From contig JAIUPO010000003.1 in the NCBI GenBank assembly GCA_020160805.1, forward strand, positions 62,001-126,000: a stretch of DNA of 64,000 bases, written 5' to 3'. This DNA is from Actinomycetota bacterium (GTDB lineage: Bacteria; Actinomycetota; Actinomycetes; Actinomycetales; Dermatophilaceae). The notes under the pieces were generated by a model. That model saw only the letters and a list, made by a program, of their open reading frames with translations, was not told the DNA's origin and ran no database searches. Made by a program: the position numbers and the translations under genes. Shown in pieces: positions 44,734 through 54,527 of the stretch. Each line of letters opens with the position of its first letter. The stretch's first letter is position 1.

Positions 44734-45399
44734 TCAGGGTGCGCTTCTTGCGTCGCGCCAAGTGTTGATCTTCGATTCTAGCTGGTCAGCCAATTTAATG
44801 AGTTCTCGCTCAGTTGCCCATTTGCCGCGGATCAGCCCCTCGCGACTCATTCGAAGACTCGCGAGCTCCCTAATGGCCAAGATATCATCTAGGAACAATT
44901 GTGCGTCCAAGTGTATACTTCTTTCGAACTCTTGAACCTTTCGACGGTCTGCGTCTAATTTCCCTTCAGCCTGTTGCTGCTGCTCGTGGAATGCAGAGAG
45001 CATGTTCGCTCGCTCCTCTGAAATCCTTTGTTCTAAGTTCGCTCGCTCCTCGCTAAGTTCAAGGCGCTCCTGCCTCAAGGCCTCGCGTTCGAGTGCCTCG
45101 CGTCGTTGCTCCACCGCGCGACTGTTGGCTATTTCAGCATTCGCGTCAAGGAGGATCAGCTGCTCGCTTTCGATCTGATCGGTTACGCGCTTGAAAAGAG
45201 ACAGAACGACCGGTGCTCCAAAGCAGAAGCCTGCCAGCGCGCTGAGAAGATTGAGCAGGAAGCCGTGCTGGAGCCAGATACCGGAGCTATCGCCGACTAG
45301 GCCAAGAAGCGAAAGGGAGATTCCGACTGGCCAGAGGGCCAAATAGATGAGACGGGCCGTCCGCCACGGAACGATGCGGCTCAATCGGGAACTGGCCAA
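44734..45399 (-). CDS. Two-helix membrane protein with long coiled coil
   Basis: 221 residues. Two membrane helices lie near residues 15-36 (ARLIYLALWPVGISLSLLGL) and 47-70 (FLLNLLSALAGFCFGAPVVL). Residues 75-165 are strongly charged and heptad-like (RREALEREALRQERLELSEE, EERANMLSAFHEQQQQAEGK), predicting a cytoplasmic coiled coil. Base composition is near 50% GC with AT-rich third positions, unlike the neighbours, so it was acquired recently. The family is not recognised; envelope-tethered coiled coils in islands sometimes serve phage defence, but nothing here proves that. Confidence 0.75.
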   Translation of the reverse strand: MASSRLSRIVPWRTARLIYLALWPVGISLSLLGLVGDSSGIWLQHGFLLNLLSALAGFCFGAPVVLSLFKRVTDQIESEQLILLDANAEIANSRAVEQRREALEREALRQERLELSEERANLEQRISEERANMLSAFHEQQQQAEGKLDADRRKVQEFERSIHLDAQLFLDDILAIRELASLRMSREGLIRGKWATERELIKLADQLESKINTWRDARSAP

Positions 45400-45630
45400 G
45401 AGGGTGCTCCTTCGATGTGCGTGTTATCGGCACTCAACTCGACTGTGTTTCGCGTTGGTTCAACCTTCAGTTGGCTGGCTTCGCCGCCCGCCCAGCCGAC
45501 TACTGCTTAACGTGTCGGCATCCTGTGATAGTAGACCTGCCGCCGATGCAGCGCACGGCATCATTGGTTCGATGGCCGCGGGCCCCCGAGGTGACCGCAG
45601 GGGCGGGGGCACGACATACTGAACCTCATC

Positions 45631-45672
45631 ATGCGTGGACTCCTCCTCCTTCGCTGCCGCGGCGGGGCCTGA
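45631..45672 (+). CDS. leuL: Leucine leader peptide upstream of leuA
   Basis: A 13-residue frame, ATG at 45631, reading M-R-G-L-L-L-L-R-C-R-G-G-A then TGA at 45670-45672. Four consecutive leucine codons followed by a GC-rich hairpin region, 80 bp before leuA, form a typical ribosome-mediated attenuator. Leader peptides of this form are known before leuA in actinobacteria. Low charged leucyl-tRNA would stall the ribosome on the leucine codons and allow leuA transcription. Confidence 0.85.
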   Translation: MRGLLLLRCRGGA

Positions 45673-45690
45673 ATCGGCCGCCCCTCGTCG
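45657..45690 (+). promoter_or_regulatory. Probable leuA attenuator hairpin
   Basis: GGGGC (45664-45668) can pair with GCCCC (45680-45684), and GGCC with GGCC as an alternative, overlapping the leader stop codon. Mutually exclusive pairings fit an attenuator; the exact terminator was not resolved by eye. Confidence 0.45.
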
Positions 45691-45722
45691 CGGAGGTTGT
45701 CGTGCCCATCGGCTGAACCTGA

Positions 45723-47534
<1,812 letters not shown>

Positions 47535-47550
47535 CGGGCGCCTCAGCGCA

Positions 47551-47657
47551 CTTTCCCGCCCATTGCCACAACATGGACATACGCAACGGATCATTACCGT
47601 TGCGTATGTCCATGTTCCCTCCCATGGCCTGACACGTTCCGGCAATGGGCGGGAAAG
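47551..47657. repeat. Nested intergenic palindrome R4 (probable bidirectional terminator)
   Basis: Outer arms CTTTCCCGCCCATTGCC (47551-47567) and GGCAATGGGCGGGAAAG (47641-47657) pair perfectly over 17 bp. Inner arms pair perfectly over 20 bp (47570-47589 with 47597-47616) around a 7-nt loop. A 24-nt unpaired stretch separates the right inner and outer arms. It lies between convergent leuA and the DUF2157-like gene. Confidence 0.85.
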
Positions 47658-47660
47658 TTG

Positions 47661-48677
47661 TCAACTGCTGTGACTCGCCAGGGTCGGTGACTCGGCGCGG
47701 CGGAGGCGGAGGGCGAGGAGGCTGGTGATGAGCAGGACCACGCCGGCGACGAGGAGGCCGACGGCGGCGCCGGAGCCCTCGATGAAGTCGACGGCCGCTT
47801 CCGTGGCGGCGAGGGTCAGGCCGACAACACCCATGGCGAGATAGGGCCACTCGCGGAAGCGGAGGTAGGCCGCAAAGGCGCCGACGCCGACCAAGGTGAG
47901 GAGGACATAGGCGAGGATCTGGCGGTTGTCGCGGCCGTCGAACATCGGGAACTGAGCCCCGAGCAGCGTGAGCGCGCCGCCCACAAGTCGGGCCGTCTGG
48001 TCCTCCCGCCAGCGCCCCATCTCGGCTAGCGCCAACCAGCCGAGACCGATGACGAGCAGCGCGACGCCCTGGAGAAGAGACGAGCCGCCGAAGAGGGCTG
48101 ACCCGCCGCTCGCGATGAGGATGAACAGGCCGAATCCGATGCCGAGCTGGCCGGGCAACGAGGGCGAGAAGAGATAGAAGAGCACTGCCAGGATCGTGAA
48201 CAACCCGAAGACCCACACCGGGATGACGCTGGTGTACGGCTTCAGCCGATCCTCGAGGAAGACCCCGAGCGCGCCTGCCACGAGCGCCGAAGCGCCGAGG
48301 CCCAGCACACCGGCCAGCTGCCGCCGGGCGGACTCGACCGGCTGCTCGCCCGTTAGGCGCACGACGGCGGTGACGATGGCCAGCACCAGGGCACTCCCGG
48401 CGAGGGCGAGGATCCGTGTCGGCACGCTCATCTGGTTCCACTGCAGCGAGATGAAGACCGCGCCGGCGGCGACGACGAGGATGCCACCGACATACCCCAG
48501 CAGGGTCGCGAGGAGAGTGTTCGACGCCCCGCTTGCGGGAGCCCGACGCGTGCCGAGGCGCTGGGTGACGATCGCGAGGGCGCGCTCGCGATCGTCCGTG
48601 GAGATGATCCCGGAGTCCACCAGGGCGGTCACGATTCCGGGGGCCGTGCCGTCTGATCCATCGGATCGCGTGTTCAT
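47661..48677 (-). CDS. DUF2157-like polytopic membrane protein
   Basis: 338 residues from ATG 48677. The N-terminal 45 residues are cytoplasmic (VTALVDSGIISTDDRERALAIV, a short helical motif typical of DUF2157-type proteins). Around ten membrane segments follow (GYVGGILVVAAGAVFISLQWNQ; LGIGFGLFILIASGGSAL; YVLLTLVGVGAFAAYL). No catalytic residues are evident. It could be a sensor or a transporter; function unknown. Confidence 0.7.
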   Translation of the reverse strand: MNTRSDGSDGTAPGIVTALVDSGIISTDDRERALAIVTQRLGTRRAPASGASNTLLATLLGYVGGILVVAAGAVFISLQWNQMSVPTRILALAGSALVLAIVTAVVRLTGEQPVESARRQLAGVLGLGASALVAGALGVFLEDRLKPYTSVIPVWVFGLFTILAVLFYLFSPSLPGQLGIGFGLFILIASGGSALFGGSSLLQGVALLVIGLGWLALAEMGRWREDQTARLVGGALTLLGAQFPMFDGRDNRQILAYVLLTLVGVGAFAAYLRFREWPYLAMGVVGLTLAATEAAVDFIEGSGAAVGLLVAGVVLLITSLLALRLRRAESPTLASHSS

Positions 48678-48742
48678 GGGCGCATTCTCGCCCGTCGTCA
48701 CACGGAAGCGCATGAGTATGCCTGCTCAGCGGCCCGCGTGTC

Positions 48743-49390
48743 TCAGCGCACCCCGGCGGGCCGGAACTGCACGGAGATGCGCGGGCCGACGACATCGCGG
48801 GTCTTGGGTATGGCGTGCTCCCACGTCCGCTGGCACGAACCACCCATGACGACCAGGTCGCCATTCCCCGTCGTGAATTTCAGCGACGCCCCGCCGCCGG
48901 CTGGCCGCAGCGCCAGGGTGCGCGTGGACCCGAGCGACAAGATCGCGACGATGGTGTCGTGGTATCGCGACCGTCCGATCCGATCGCCATGCCACGCAAC
49001 GGAATCCGCGCCATCGCGATAGAGACACAGTCCGGCGGTGACCAGCGGCTCGCCTAGGGTGGGCAGGTAGTGCTCGCTCACCGCGCGGCATAGCTCGGTG
49101 ACGAGCGGGTGGGGCCAGGGCTCGTCGGCGGCGTAGAACTTGGTCAGGCGGGGGACGTCGACGATGTTGTCGTACATCTGCCGCCGCTCCGCGTGCCACG
49201 GCACATCCCGCAACAACGCCTCGAACAGCTCGTCGGCCGCCCGCAGCCAGCCCGGCGCGACATCGACCCAGGCGCCCCGCGACAACGGCGTGCGGAGCGG
49301 CTCGAGGCGCCCGAAGGGCGCGTCGTCGCTTACCTCCGCCGCGCCGAAGTCCAGGACGTCCTGCAAGCTCACCCGAGCAGCATACGACAT
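48743..49390 (-). CDS. alkB: AlkB-type 2-oxoglutarate dioxygenase (DNA repair)
   Basis: 215 residues from ATG 49390. The iron site is visible: H-x-D in SVAWHGDRIGRS, the second His in QRTWEHAIPKT and the 2-oxoglutarate Arg in RISVQFRPAG. The nucleotide-recognition lid carries RQMYDNIVDVPRLTKFY. AlkB oxidatively removes methyl groups from 1-methyladenine and 3-methylcytosine. It diverges from recO, another repair gene, with palindrome R3 between them. Confidence 0.92.
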   Translation of the reverse strand: MSYAARVSLQDVLDFGAAEVSDDAPFGRLEPLRTPLSRGAWVDVAPGWLRAADELFEALLRDVPWHAERRQMYDNIVDVPRLTKFYAADEPWPHPLVTELCRAVSEHYLPTLGEPLVTAGLCLYRDGADSVAWHGDRIGRSRYHDTIVAILSLGSTRTLALRPAGGGASLKFTTGNGDLVVMGGSCQRTWEHAIPKTRDVVGPRISVQFRPAGVR

Positions 49391-49429
49391 GAATCGAACA
49401 TATGTATGAGAGGCCGCGCCGTTCTCCCA

Positions 49430-49512
49430 TTTCTCTCCGGATGCCGGAAGGTTGAGGTTCACCTCGCCTAGAAAGTCGGCCGAACCTCCACAAAGCGGCA
49501 TCCGGAGAGAAA
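49430..49512. repeat. Nested intergenic palindrome R3
   Basis: Outer arms TTTCTCTCCGGATGCC (49430-49445) and GGCATCCGGAGAGAAA (49497-49512) pair perfectly over 16 bp. A weaker inner pair GAGGTTC (49454-49460) with GAACCTC (49482-49488) lies inside. Unlike the other copies it sits between divergent genes (alkB and recO), so it cannot be simply a terminator. Confidence 0.8.
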
Positions 49513-49558
49513 CGTGTGGCTGGCGTGACACCGGCGCAGGGCGGGGGAGAATGGGGGC

Positions 49559-50329
49559 GTGCCCACCTACCGCGACCAGGCGATCGTGCTTCGCACGCAC
49601 AAGCTCGCCGAGGCCGACCGCATCATCACGGTGCTGGCGCGCGAGCGGGGCAAGATCCGGGTGGTCGCCAAGGGGGTGCGGCGCACCAAGAGTCGCTTCG
49701 GGGCGCGGCTGGAGCCGGGCATGATCGTCGACCTGCAGTGCTATGAGGGCCGCAATCTCGACACCGTCACCCAGGCCGAGAGCATCGCGTCGTATGGCGA
49801 TCAGATCGCCCGCGACTACCGCGCCTACACCTCCCTCGCGACCGTCCTCGAGACGGCCGACCGGCTCACGGAGGAGCGGGCTCCGGCGCTGCAGCAGTAC
49901 CTCCTGCTCCAGGGCGCCCTCGCCGCGCTCGCCGGCTGCACGCATGACGCCTCGCTGGTCCTCGACGCCTACCTGCTTCGGGCGCTCGCGATCGGCGGCT
50001 ACGCGCCGAGCTTCTTCGACTGCGCCCAGTGCGGCGACCCCGGCCCGCAGCTAGCCTTCAATGTCTCCTCCGGCGGGTCCGTATGTCCGTCCTGCCGCCG
50101 CCCCGGCTCCGTCGCCCCGAACCGCGCGACGCTCGATCTGCTCGGCGCGCTCCTCGTCGGCGACTGGGATATCGCGGACGCGAGCCTGCCGCAGCACCGG
50201 CGTGAAGGCAATGGCATCACCGCGGCATATGTCCAATGGCACCTAGAGCGCGGCCTGCGCTCGCTGCCTCATGTCGAACGCGAGCCGCACGTCGAAAAGC
50301 TTCCTCTGGCAACAGGATTCACCACATGA
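49559..50329 (+). CDS. recO: DNA repair protein RecO
   Basis: 256 residues from GTG 49559. The OB-fold N terminus has [20 protein letters not shown] and [16 protein letters not shown], and the C-terminal helical part has a zinc site CAQCGDPG with CPSCRRPG. RecO anneals SSB-coated strands and loads RecA with RecR. The stop overlaps uppS (ATGA), a conserved pairing in actinobacteria. Confidence 0.95.
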   Translation: MPTYRDQAIVLRTHKLAEADRIITVLARERGKIRVVAKGVRRTKSRFGARLEPGMIVDLQCYEGRNLDTVTQAESIASYGDQIARDYRAYTSLATVLETADRLTEERAPALQQYLLLQGALAALAGCTHDASLVLDAYLLRALAIGGYAPSFFDCAQCGDPGPQLAFNVSSGGSVCPSCRRPGSVAPNRATLDLLGALLVGDWDIADASLPQHRREGNGITAAYVQWHLERGLRSLPHVEREPHVEKLPLATGFTT

Positions 50330-51099
50330 TCGCTCCCTTCCCGCATCCGAGCGGAGCTCAGCCGCCGCGCTATCCCGCCGCCGCTCTGCCCAAGCATGTC
50401 GCGATCGTCATGGACGGCAACGGCCGCTGGGCCAACCAGCGCGGGCTGCCGCGGACCAAGGGCCATGAGGCCGGCGAGGCCGCGCTGCTTGATGTCGTCG
50501 CGGGGGCCATCGAGGTCGGGGTGACGCACCTGTCCGCATACGCCTTCTCCACGGAGAACTGGAAACGCAGCCCCGACGAGGTCCGGTTCCTCATGGGCTT
50601 CAACCGCGATGTCATCCGCCGCCGCCGCGACCAGCTCAACGAGTGGGGCGTGCGGATGCGCTGGGTGGGGCAGCGGCCGCGCTTGTGGGGCTCGGTGATC
50701 AAGGAGCTCGAAGTCGCGCAGGAGATGACTCAGCACAACACTGGGCTGACGCTCTATTTCTGTGTCAACTATGGCGGGCGCGCCGAAATCGCCGCTGCGA
50801 CAAGGCGAATCGCGGAGCAGGTGGCTGCGGGCAAGCTGCGTCCCGGCAGCGTCGACGAGAAGCTTCTCGCCCGCTACCTCCCCGAGCCGGATATGCCGGA
50901 TGTCGACCTCTTCGTCCGCTCCAGCGGCGAGCAGCGCACCTCCAACTTTCTGCTGTGGCAGAGCGCGTATGCCGAGATGGTCTTCCTCGACACCCTGTGG
51001 CCGGACTTCGACCGGCGTGACCTGTGGCGGGCCATCGAGATGTATGCGGACCGCGAGCGCCGGTATGGCGGCGCCGTCGACTCCGTGCCTTCCGCCTGA
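50326..51099 (+). CDS. uppS: Isoprenyl (undecaprenyl-type) diphosphate synthase
   Basis: 257 residues from ATG 50326. Cis-prenyltransferase motifs: [18 protein letters not shown] with the catalytic Asp, [26 protein letters not shown], and [20 protein letters not shown] with [13 protein letters not shown]. It makes the lipid carrier for peptidoglycan. Translationally coupled to recO. In this lineage the chain may be decaprenyl; length cannot be read from sequence alone. Confidence 0.95.
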   Translation: MIAPFPHPSGAQPPRYPAAALPKHVAIVMDGNGRWANQRGLPRTKGHEAGEAALLDVVAGAIEVGVTHLSAYAFSTENWKRSPDEVRFLMGFNRDVIRRRRDQLNEWGVRMRWVGQRPRLWGSVIKELEVAQEMTQHNTGLTLYFCVNYGGRAEIAAATRRIAEQVAAGKLRPGSVDEKLLARYLPEPDMPDVDLFVRSSGEQRTSNFLLWQSAYAEMVFLDTLWPDFDRRDLWRAIEMYADRERRYGGAVDSVPSA

Positions 51100-51107
51100 C
51101 CGCCCGA

Positions 51108-51138
51108 CTGAGGAAGCCCGCCCGGGCAGGCGCCTCAG
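51108..51138. terminator. Hairpin between uppS and the transpeptidase gene
   Basis: CTGAGG (51108-51113) pairs with CCTCAG (51133-51138), with an inner GCCC/GGGC pair at 51116-51119 and 51124-51127. It overlaps the stop codon of the convergent penicillin-binding gene and probably ends both. Confidence 0.6.
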
Positions 51139-53081
51139 CGGGCGATGCGGCGCAGGAAGTCTTCGAGCACCGGACCCGCTGTGCGGGAACCGCTTTCGCC
51201 CTTCTCGACAAAGACCGCCACGGCGAGGTCGCCCTGGATGGCGATCATCCACGCGTGCGTGGGGGGCGGGTTGCCGCTGCCATATTCCGCCGTGCCGGTC
51301 TTTGCCATCACCGGCTTGCCGGGGACGCTCGCGAGGAAGCGCGCGGAGCCCTCGGTGACGACGGCGCGCATCATCGAGCGCAGCGACTTGGCTTCGTCCG
51401 CTGTGATCGGCCGCCCAGCAATCGGCGCCGGTTCCGTCGCGGGCTCGGTCACGAAGACCGGAGAGCCCGGCTCGCCGCGCGCGATAGCCGCGGCCACGGT
51501 GGCCATGCCCAAGGGCGTCGCGACAACCTTGCCCTGACCGATCGATGCCGCCGCGAAGTCGACCCGGCCGCCATCGGTCGGGACGGCACCGAGTGCCGCG
51601 GGGATCCCGGCCGCCGGTGGCGCGGTCAGTCCGACGGCCGCCGCGGCCTGAGCCAGCGAGTCGGCAGCCAACGAGCGGGTCGCCGAGATCATCGCCGTAT
51701 TGCACGAATTGGCAATCGCCGTCACTAATGGAATGGACCCGCGCGCGCTGTTCGGATAGTCCGAATAGTTCGTGAACGTGCGCCCGTCGATGATGCTGCT
51801 CTTGTTGCACGGCACCGGGGAACTCGGCCGCAAGCCGGCGCGCAACAGTGCCAGCGCGGTCACCGGTTTGAAGGTCGAGCCGGGCGGGTACTGTCCCAGC
51901 GTCGCCGTCGAATATCCTTCGCTGCCAGCGCCACTCGCCGCCGCGAGGATGTGCATGTCCGACGGCCGGATGGCCACCAGGGCCGACGCGCCGCGCTTCG
52001 ACACCTGATCGAGCGCCAGTTCCGCGGCCTCCTGAATGACCGGGTCGAGAGTCGTCGCGACGGGCAGACCCTGGCGGGCGGGCACGGCATACAGATCCCG
52101 CGGCGAAGCGCCCACCATCAGCGCCTGCACAGTGAACCCGTCCCGGCCGCCGAGGCGTTCGTTCATGGATTGCTGGAGGCCGCTCAAGCCGACGATGGTG
52201 CCGGCGCGCAGGCTGCCGCCGGACTTCTGGATCATCTCGGCGGTCGCCTGGCCGACCGTGCCGAGCAGGGGCCGGGCGAAGCGTGCGGTCGGCGCGAGGG
52301 GCAGTTCGTCGGGCAGTAGCCGCAGCCCGGGGAAGTCCTTGGCGTCCTCGGCGATGCTGATCAACTCGCGCGCCTCGTCGCGATAGACGATCGCCTCGAC
52401 GAAGGCCTTGGGGCCGGCTGCGGCGACCGCGGCGGCATAGGCGGACGGGTCGATCTCGACCCGGCGCGCGAGCGACTTTGCGCTCGCCGCAAGGACTTTG
52501 GCGTCTGGCTCCCGCTGCTTGTCCAAGCCGACGCGGGTCACGGGCCGGGGCATGACGAGCGGGTCCTGGTCGCCGTCGAGGATGTCGCCGCGCACCGCGA
52601 CTTCGCGCACGGCATTGAGCACCTCCCCATCGCGCAAACCCTTGGCGATCACCTCGTGGGACCAGGTGCCGACCCACTCGACCCCCTCCGCGCGCGTAAT
52701 CGCCGCAATAGGCATCGTCGACTGATAAGTCCACGCTGCCTTGTCCGCGTGAATCTTCCATGACTGATCGAAGGTGATCGTGCCGCGCCGTTCGCCCTTG
52801 TCCAACACCACGGAGTCGACCTTGACCACCGGCCGCAGCGTCCCCATACCGGCGAGGACCTTGGCGTAATCCGCCTCCAGCGCAGCGCGATCCGTCGATT
52901 GCAGACCCTCCGGAAGCGTGCCGGCGGCGAGCGCTTTGGCGGCCTTCTCGGCATACAACCCGGCCGCCACGCGCGCCTGCGAGTCGTGCCCGAGGAACCA
53001 CACGGATCCGGCCAGCGCCCCGGTGAGCGCGAGTATGCCGACGAGCGCGAGCACGAGCGCCCGCAACGATCGTTCACGCAT
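51135..53081 (-). CDS. Penicillin-binding transpeptidase with NTF2-like N-terminal domain
   Basis: 648 residues from ATG 53081. An N-terminal membrane anchor (about 8-27), an NTF2-like MecA_N domain (LAAGTLPEGLQSTDRAALE through EGVEWVGTWSHEVI), a PBP-dimer segment, and the transpeptidase with all three motifs: STFK in PPGSTFKPVTAL, SxN in ANSCNTAMISA and KTGT in VMAKTGTAEYG. This layout resembles PbpA/PBP2a-type class B enzymes of actinobacteria. It crosslinks peptidoglycan outside the membrane. The start overlaps the zur stop by 8 bp, joining it to the zinc operon. Confidence 0.92.
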   Translation of the reverse strand: MRERSLRALVLALVGILALTGALAGSVWFLGHDSQARVAAGLYAEKAAKALAAGTLPEGLQSTDRAALEADYAKVLAGMGTLRPVVKVDSVVLDKGERRGTITFDQSWKIHADKAAWTYQSTMPIAAITRAEGVEWVGTWSHEVIAKGLRDGEVLNAVREVAVRGDILDGDQDPLVMPRPVTRVGLDKQREPDAKVLAASAKSLARRVEIDPSAYAAAVAAAGPKAFVEAIVYRDEARELISIAEDAKDFPGLRLLPDELPLAPTARFARPLLGTVGQATAEMIQKSGGSLRAGTIVGLSGLQQSMNERLGGRDGFTVQALMVGASPRDLYAVPARQGLPVATTLDPVIQEAAELALDQVSKRGASALVAIRPSDMHILAAASGAGSEGYSTATLGQYPPGSTFKPVTALALLRAGLRPSSPVPCNKSSIIDGRTFTNYSDYPNSARGSIPLVTAIANSCNTAMISATRSLAADSLAQAAAAVGLTAPPAAGIPAALGAVPTDGGRVDFAAASIGQGKVVATPLGMATVAAAIARGEPGSPVFVTEPATEPAPIAGRPITADEAKSLRSMMRAVVTEGSARFLASVPGKPVMAKTGTAEYGSGNPPPTHAWMIAIQGDLAVAVFVEKGESGSRTAGPVLEDFLRRIAR

Positions 53082-53511
53082 CCTCGCGTGCTCCCTCCGG
53101 CGTCCGGACGCTGCACGGCGCGCAACAGCCCACGATCTCCACGGTGTGATCCACCGCAGTGAAACCGTATGCGGTCGCGGTGGCCACAGCCCACCGTTCG
53201 ACCTCACCGGCCGAAATTTCCACGGTCCGGCCACACTCTCGGCACACCAGGTGGTGATGGTGGCCGGCGCTGCACGCGCGATAGAGCGACTCGCCCGCCG
53301 CCGTGCGCAGCACATCGATCCGGCCCGCATCGGCGAGCGATTGGAGCGTCCGATAGACCGTCGCAAGGCCGACGGGACTGCCGTCGTCCTTCAGCGCCGC
53401 ATGCCATTCCTGGGCGGAACGGAAGTCGCCGCGCGCGTCGAGGATGTCGCTGACTGCCTGCTGCTGCCGGGTCAGCCGCCGCGGCTTTTCGCCCATCTGC
53501 GCCCCGCTCAT
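53074..53511 (-). CDS. zur: Zinc uptake regulator Zur (Fur family)
   Basis: 145 residues. The DNA-binding domain is RLTRQQQAVSDILDAR and SPVGLATVYRTLQSLADAGRI; regulatory metal residues are in YRACSAGHHHHLVCRECGRTVEI and CxxC in VGCCAPC. Fur-family repressors bind DNA when metal-loaded. Its place at the end of znuA-znuC-znuB and the box upstream of znuA identify it as Zur rather than Fur. It overlaps znuB (ATGA) and the transpeptidase gene. Confidence 0.92.
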   Translation of the reverse strand: MSGAQMGEKPRRLTRQQQAVSDILDARGDFRSAQEWHAALKDDGSPVGLATVYRTLQSLADAGRIDVLRTAAGESLYRACSAGHHHHLVCRECGRTVEISAGEVERWAVATATAYGFTAVDHTVEIVGCCAPCSVRTPEGAREDA

Positions 53512-54527
53512 CGCGCGCCGCCCGCGTGCTCGTGGGTATGCCCGCCCGCCTCGTGGGTATGCCCGCCTGCCGCGTGTTCGTCGTAGTGATCGGCGTGCGC
53601 GGCGTGCCGGTGCCCGTCGTGCAGATAGTCCATGTGGTCACCGTGCGCGATGGCCGTATGGCCACAGTCCGGGCCGTGCTCGTGGTCATGCCGCTCGGCG
53701 CGGGCGTGCGCGGCGTCGCGCCGGTGCTGGATGGCAGAAGCAGCCGCCGCCACGCAGAAGACCACTAGCGCGATCAGGACAATCGTTGCGCCCGAGGGCG
53801 TTTCGGCATAGAACGAGGTGACGACCCCACCCAGCGCCGACACCAGCCCAAAAGCTACGGCGATCCGCGTTGCCGAGGCAAAGGACCGCGAGAGCAATTG
53901 CGCGCTGGCATTCGGGATGATCATCAGGGCGCTGATGAGCAACAACCCGACGACCCGCATCGACACCACGACGGTCACCGCCGTCAGGATCGAAAGCAGC
54001 AGATTGATTCGCACCACGGGCAGGCCGGAGGCGCGGGCATACTCCTCGTCCTGAGCCACGGCAAAGAGCCACGGGCGCAACAGGATTGACGTCGCCACCA
54101 CCGTGACCGTCAGCGCCAAGAAGATATAGAGATCGGTCGTCGTCGTCGCCGTGATCGAGCCGAAGAGATAGGACGTGAGGTTCGCCGGCGTGCCCTGTGG
54201 CGAGAGGCCGATCAGGACGACACCGGCCGCGATGCCGCCATAGAACATCAGGGCGAGCGCCAGGTCGCTACTTGGCCCGCCGCGCGAGCGCGCTACCTCG
54301 ATCGCCACGGCCGCAAGCACCGCCGTGACCAGTGCCGTCAAAACCGGCTCGCTCGATGTCAGCAGCCCGATCGCGACACCGGCGAGCGCGACATGCCCCA
54401 GGCCGTCGCCGATGAGCGAGAGCCGGCGCTGCACGAGGAAGATGCCGACCTGTGGCGCCGCCGCCCCGATGAGCAAGGCCGCGATGAGCGCATTGCGCAT
54501 GAAGGCATAGTCGAGCAACTCAAGCAT
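53508..54527 (-). CDS. znuB: Zinc ABC transporter permease with His-rich C-terminal tail
   Basis: 339 residues from ATG 54527 (GTG 54539 possible). About eight membrane helices of the ABC-3 family: GIFLVQRRLSLIGDGLGHVALAG and GLPVVRINLLLSILTAVTVV are characteristic. After the last helix an unusual tail of about 75 residues holds roughly twenty histidines (HDHEHGPDCGHTAIAHGDHM; HTHEAGGHTHEHAGG), probably a zinc reservoir or sensor in the cytoplasm or outside. Overlaps znuC by 8 bp and zur by 4 bp. Confidence 0.92.
   Translation of the reverse strand: MLELLDYAFMRNALIAALLIGAAAPQVGIFLVQRRLSLIGDGLGHVALAGVAIGLLTSSEPVLTALVTAVLAAVAIEVARSRGGPSSDLALALMFYGGIAAGVVLIGLSPQGTPANLTSYLFGSITATTTTDLYIFLALTVTVVATSILLRPWLFAVAQDEEYARASGLPVVRINLLLSILTAVTVVVSMRVVGLLLISALMIIPNASAQLLSRSFASATRIAVAFGLVSALGGVVTSFYAETPSGATIVLIALVVFCVAAAASAIQHRRDAAHARAERHDHEHGPDCGHTAIAHGDHMDYLHDGHRHAAHADHYDEHAAGGHTHEAGGHTHEHAGGAR

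Noticed and set aside
44491-44781. Plus-strand open frame of 96 residues in the island
   Set aside because: No motif and antisense to the start of the coiled-coil gene; weak start.
50269-53001. Long minus-strand open frame over uppS and the transpeptidase
   Set aside because: Different frame from the transpeptidase and antisense to uppS; composition is shadow-like.
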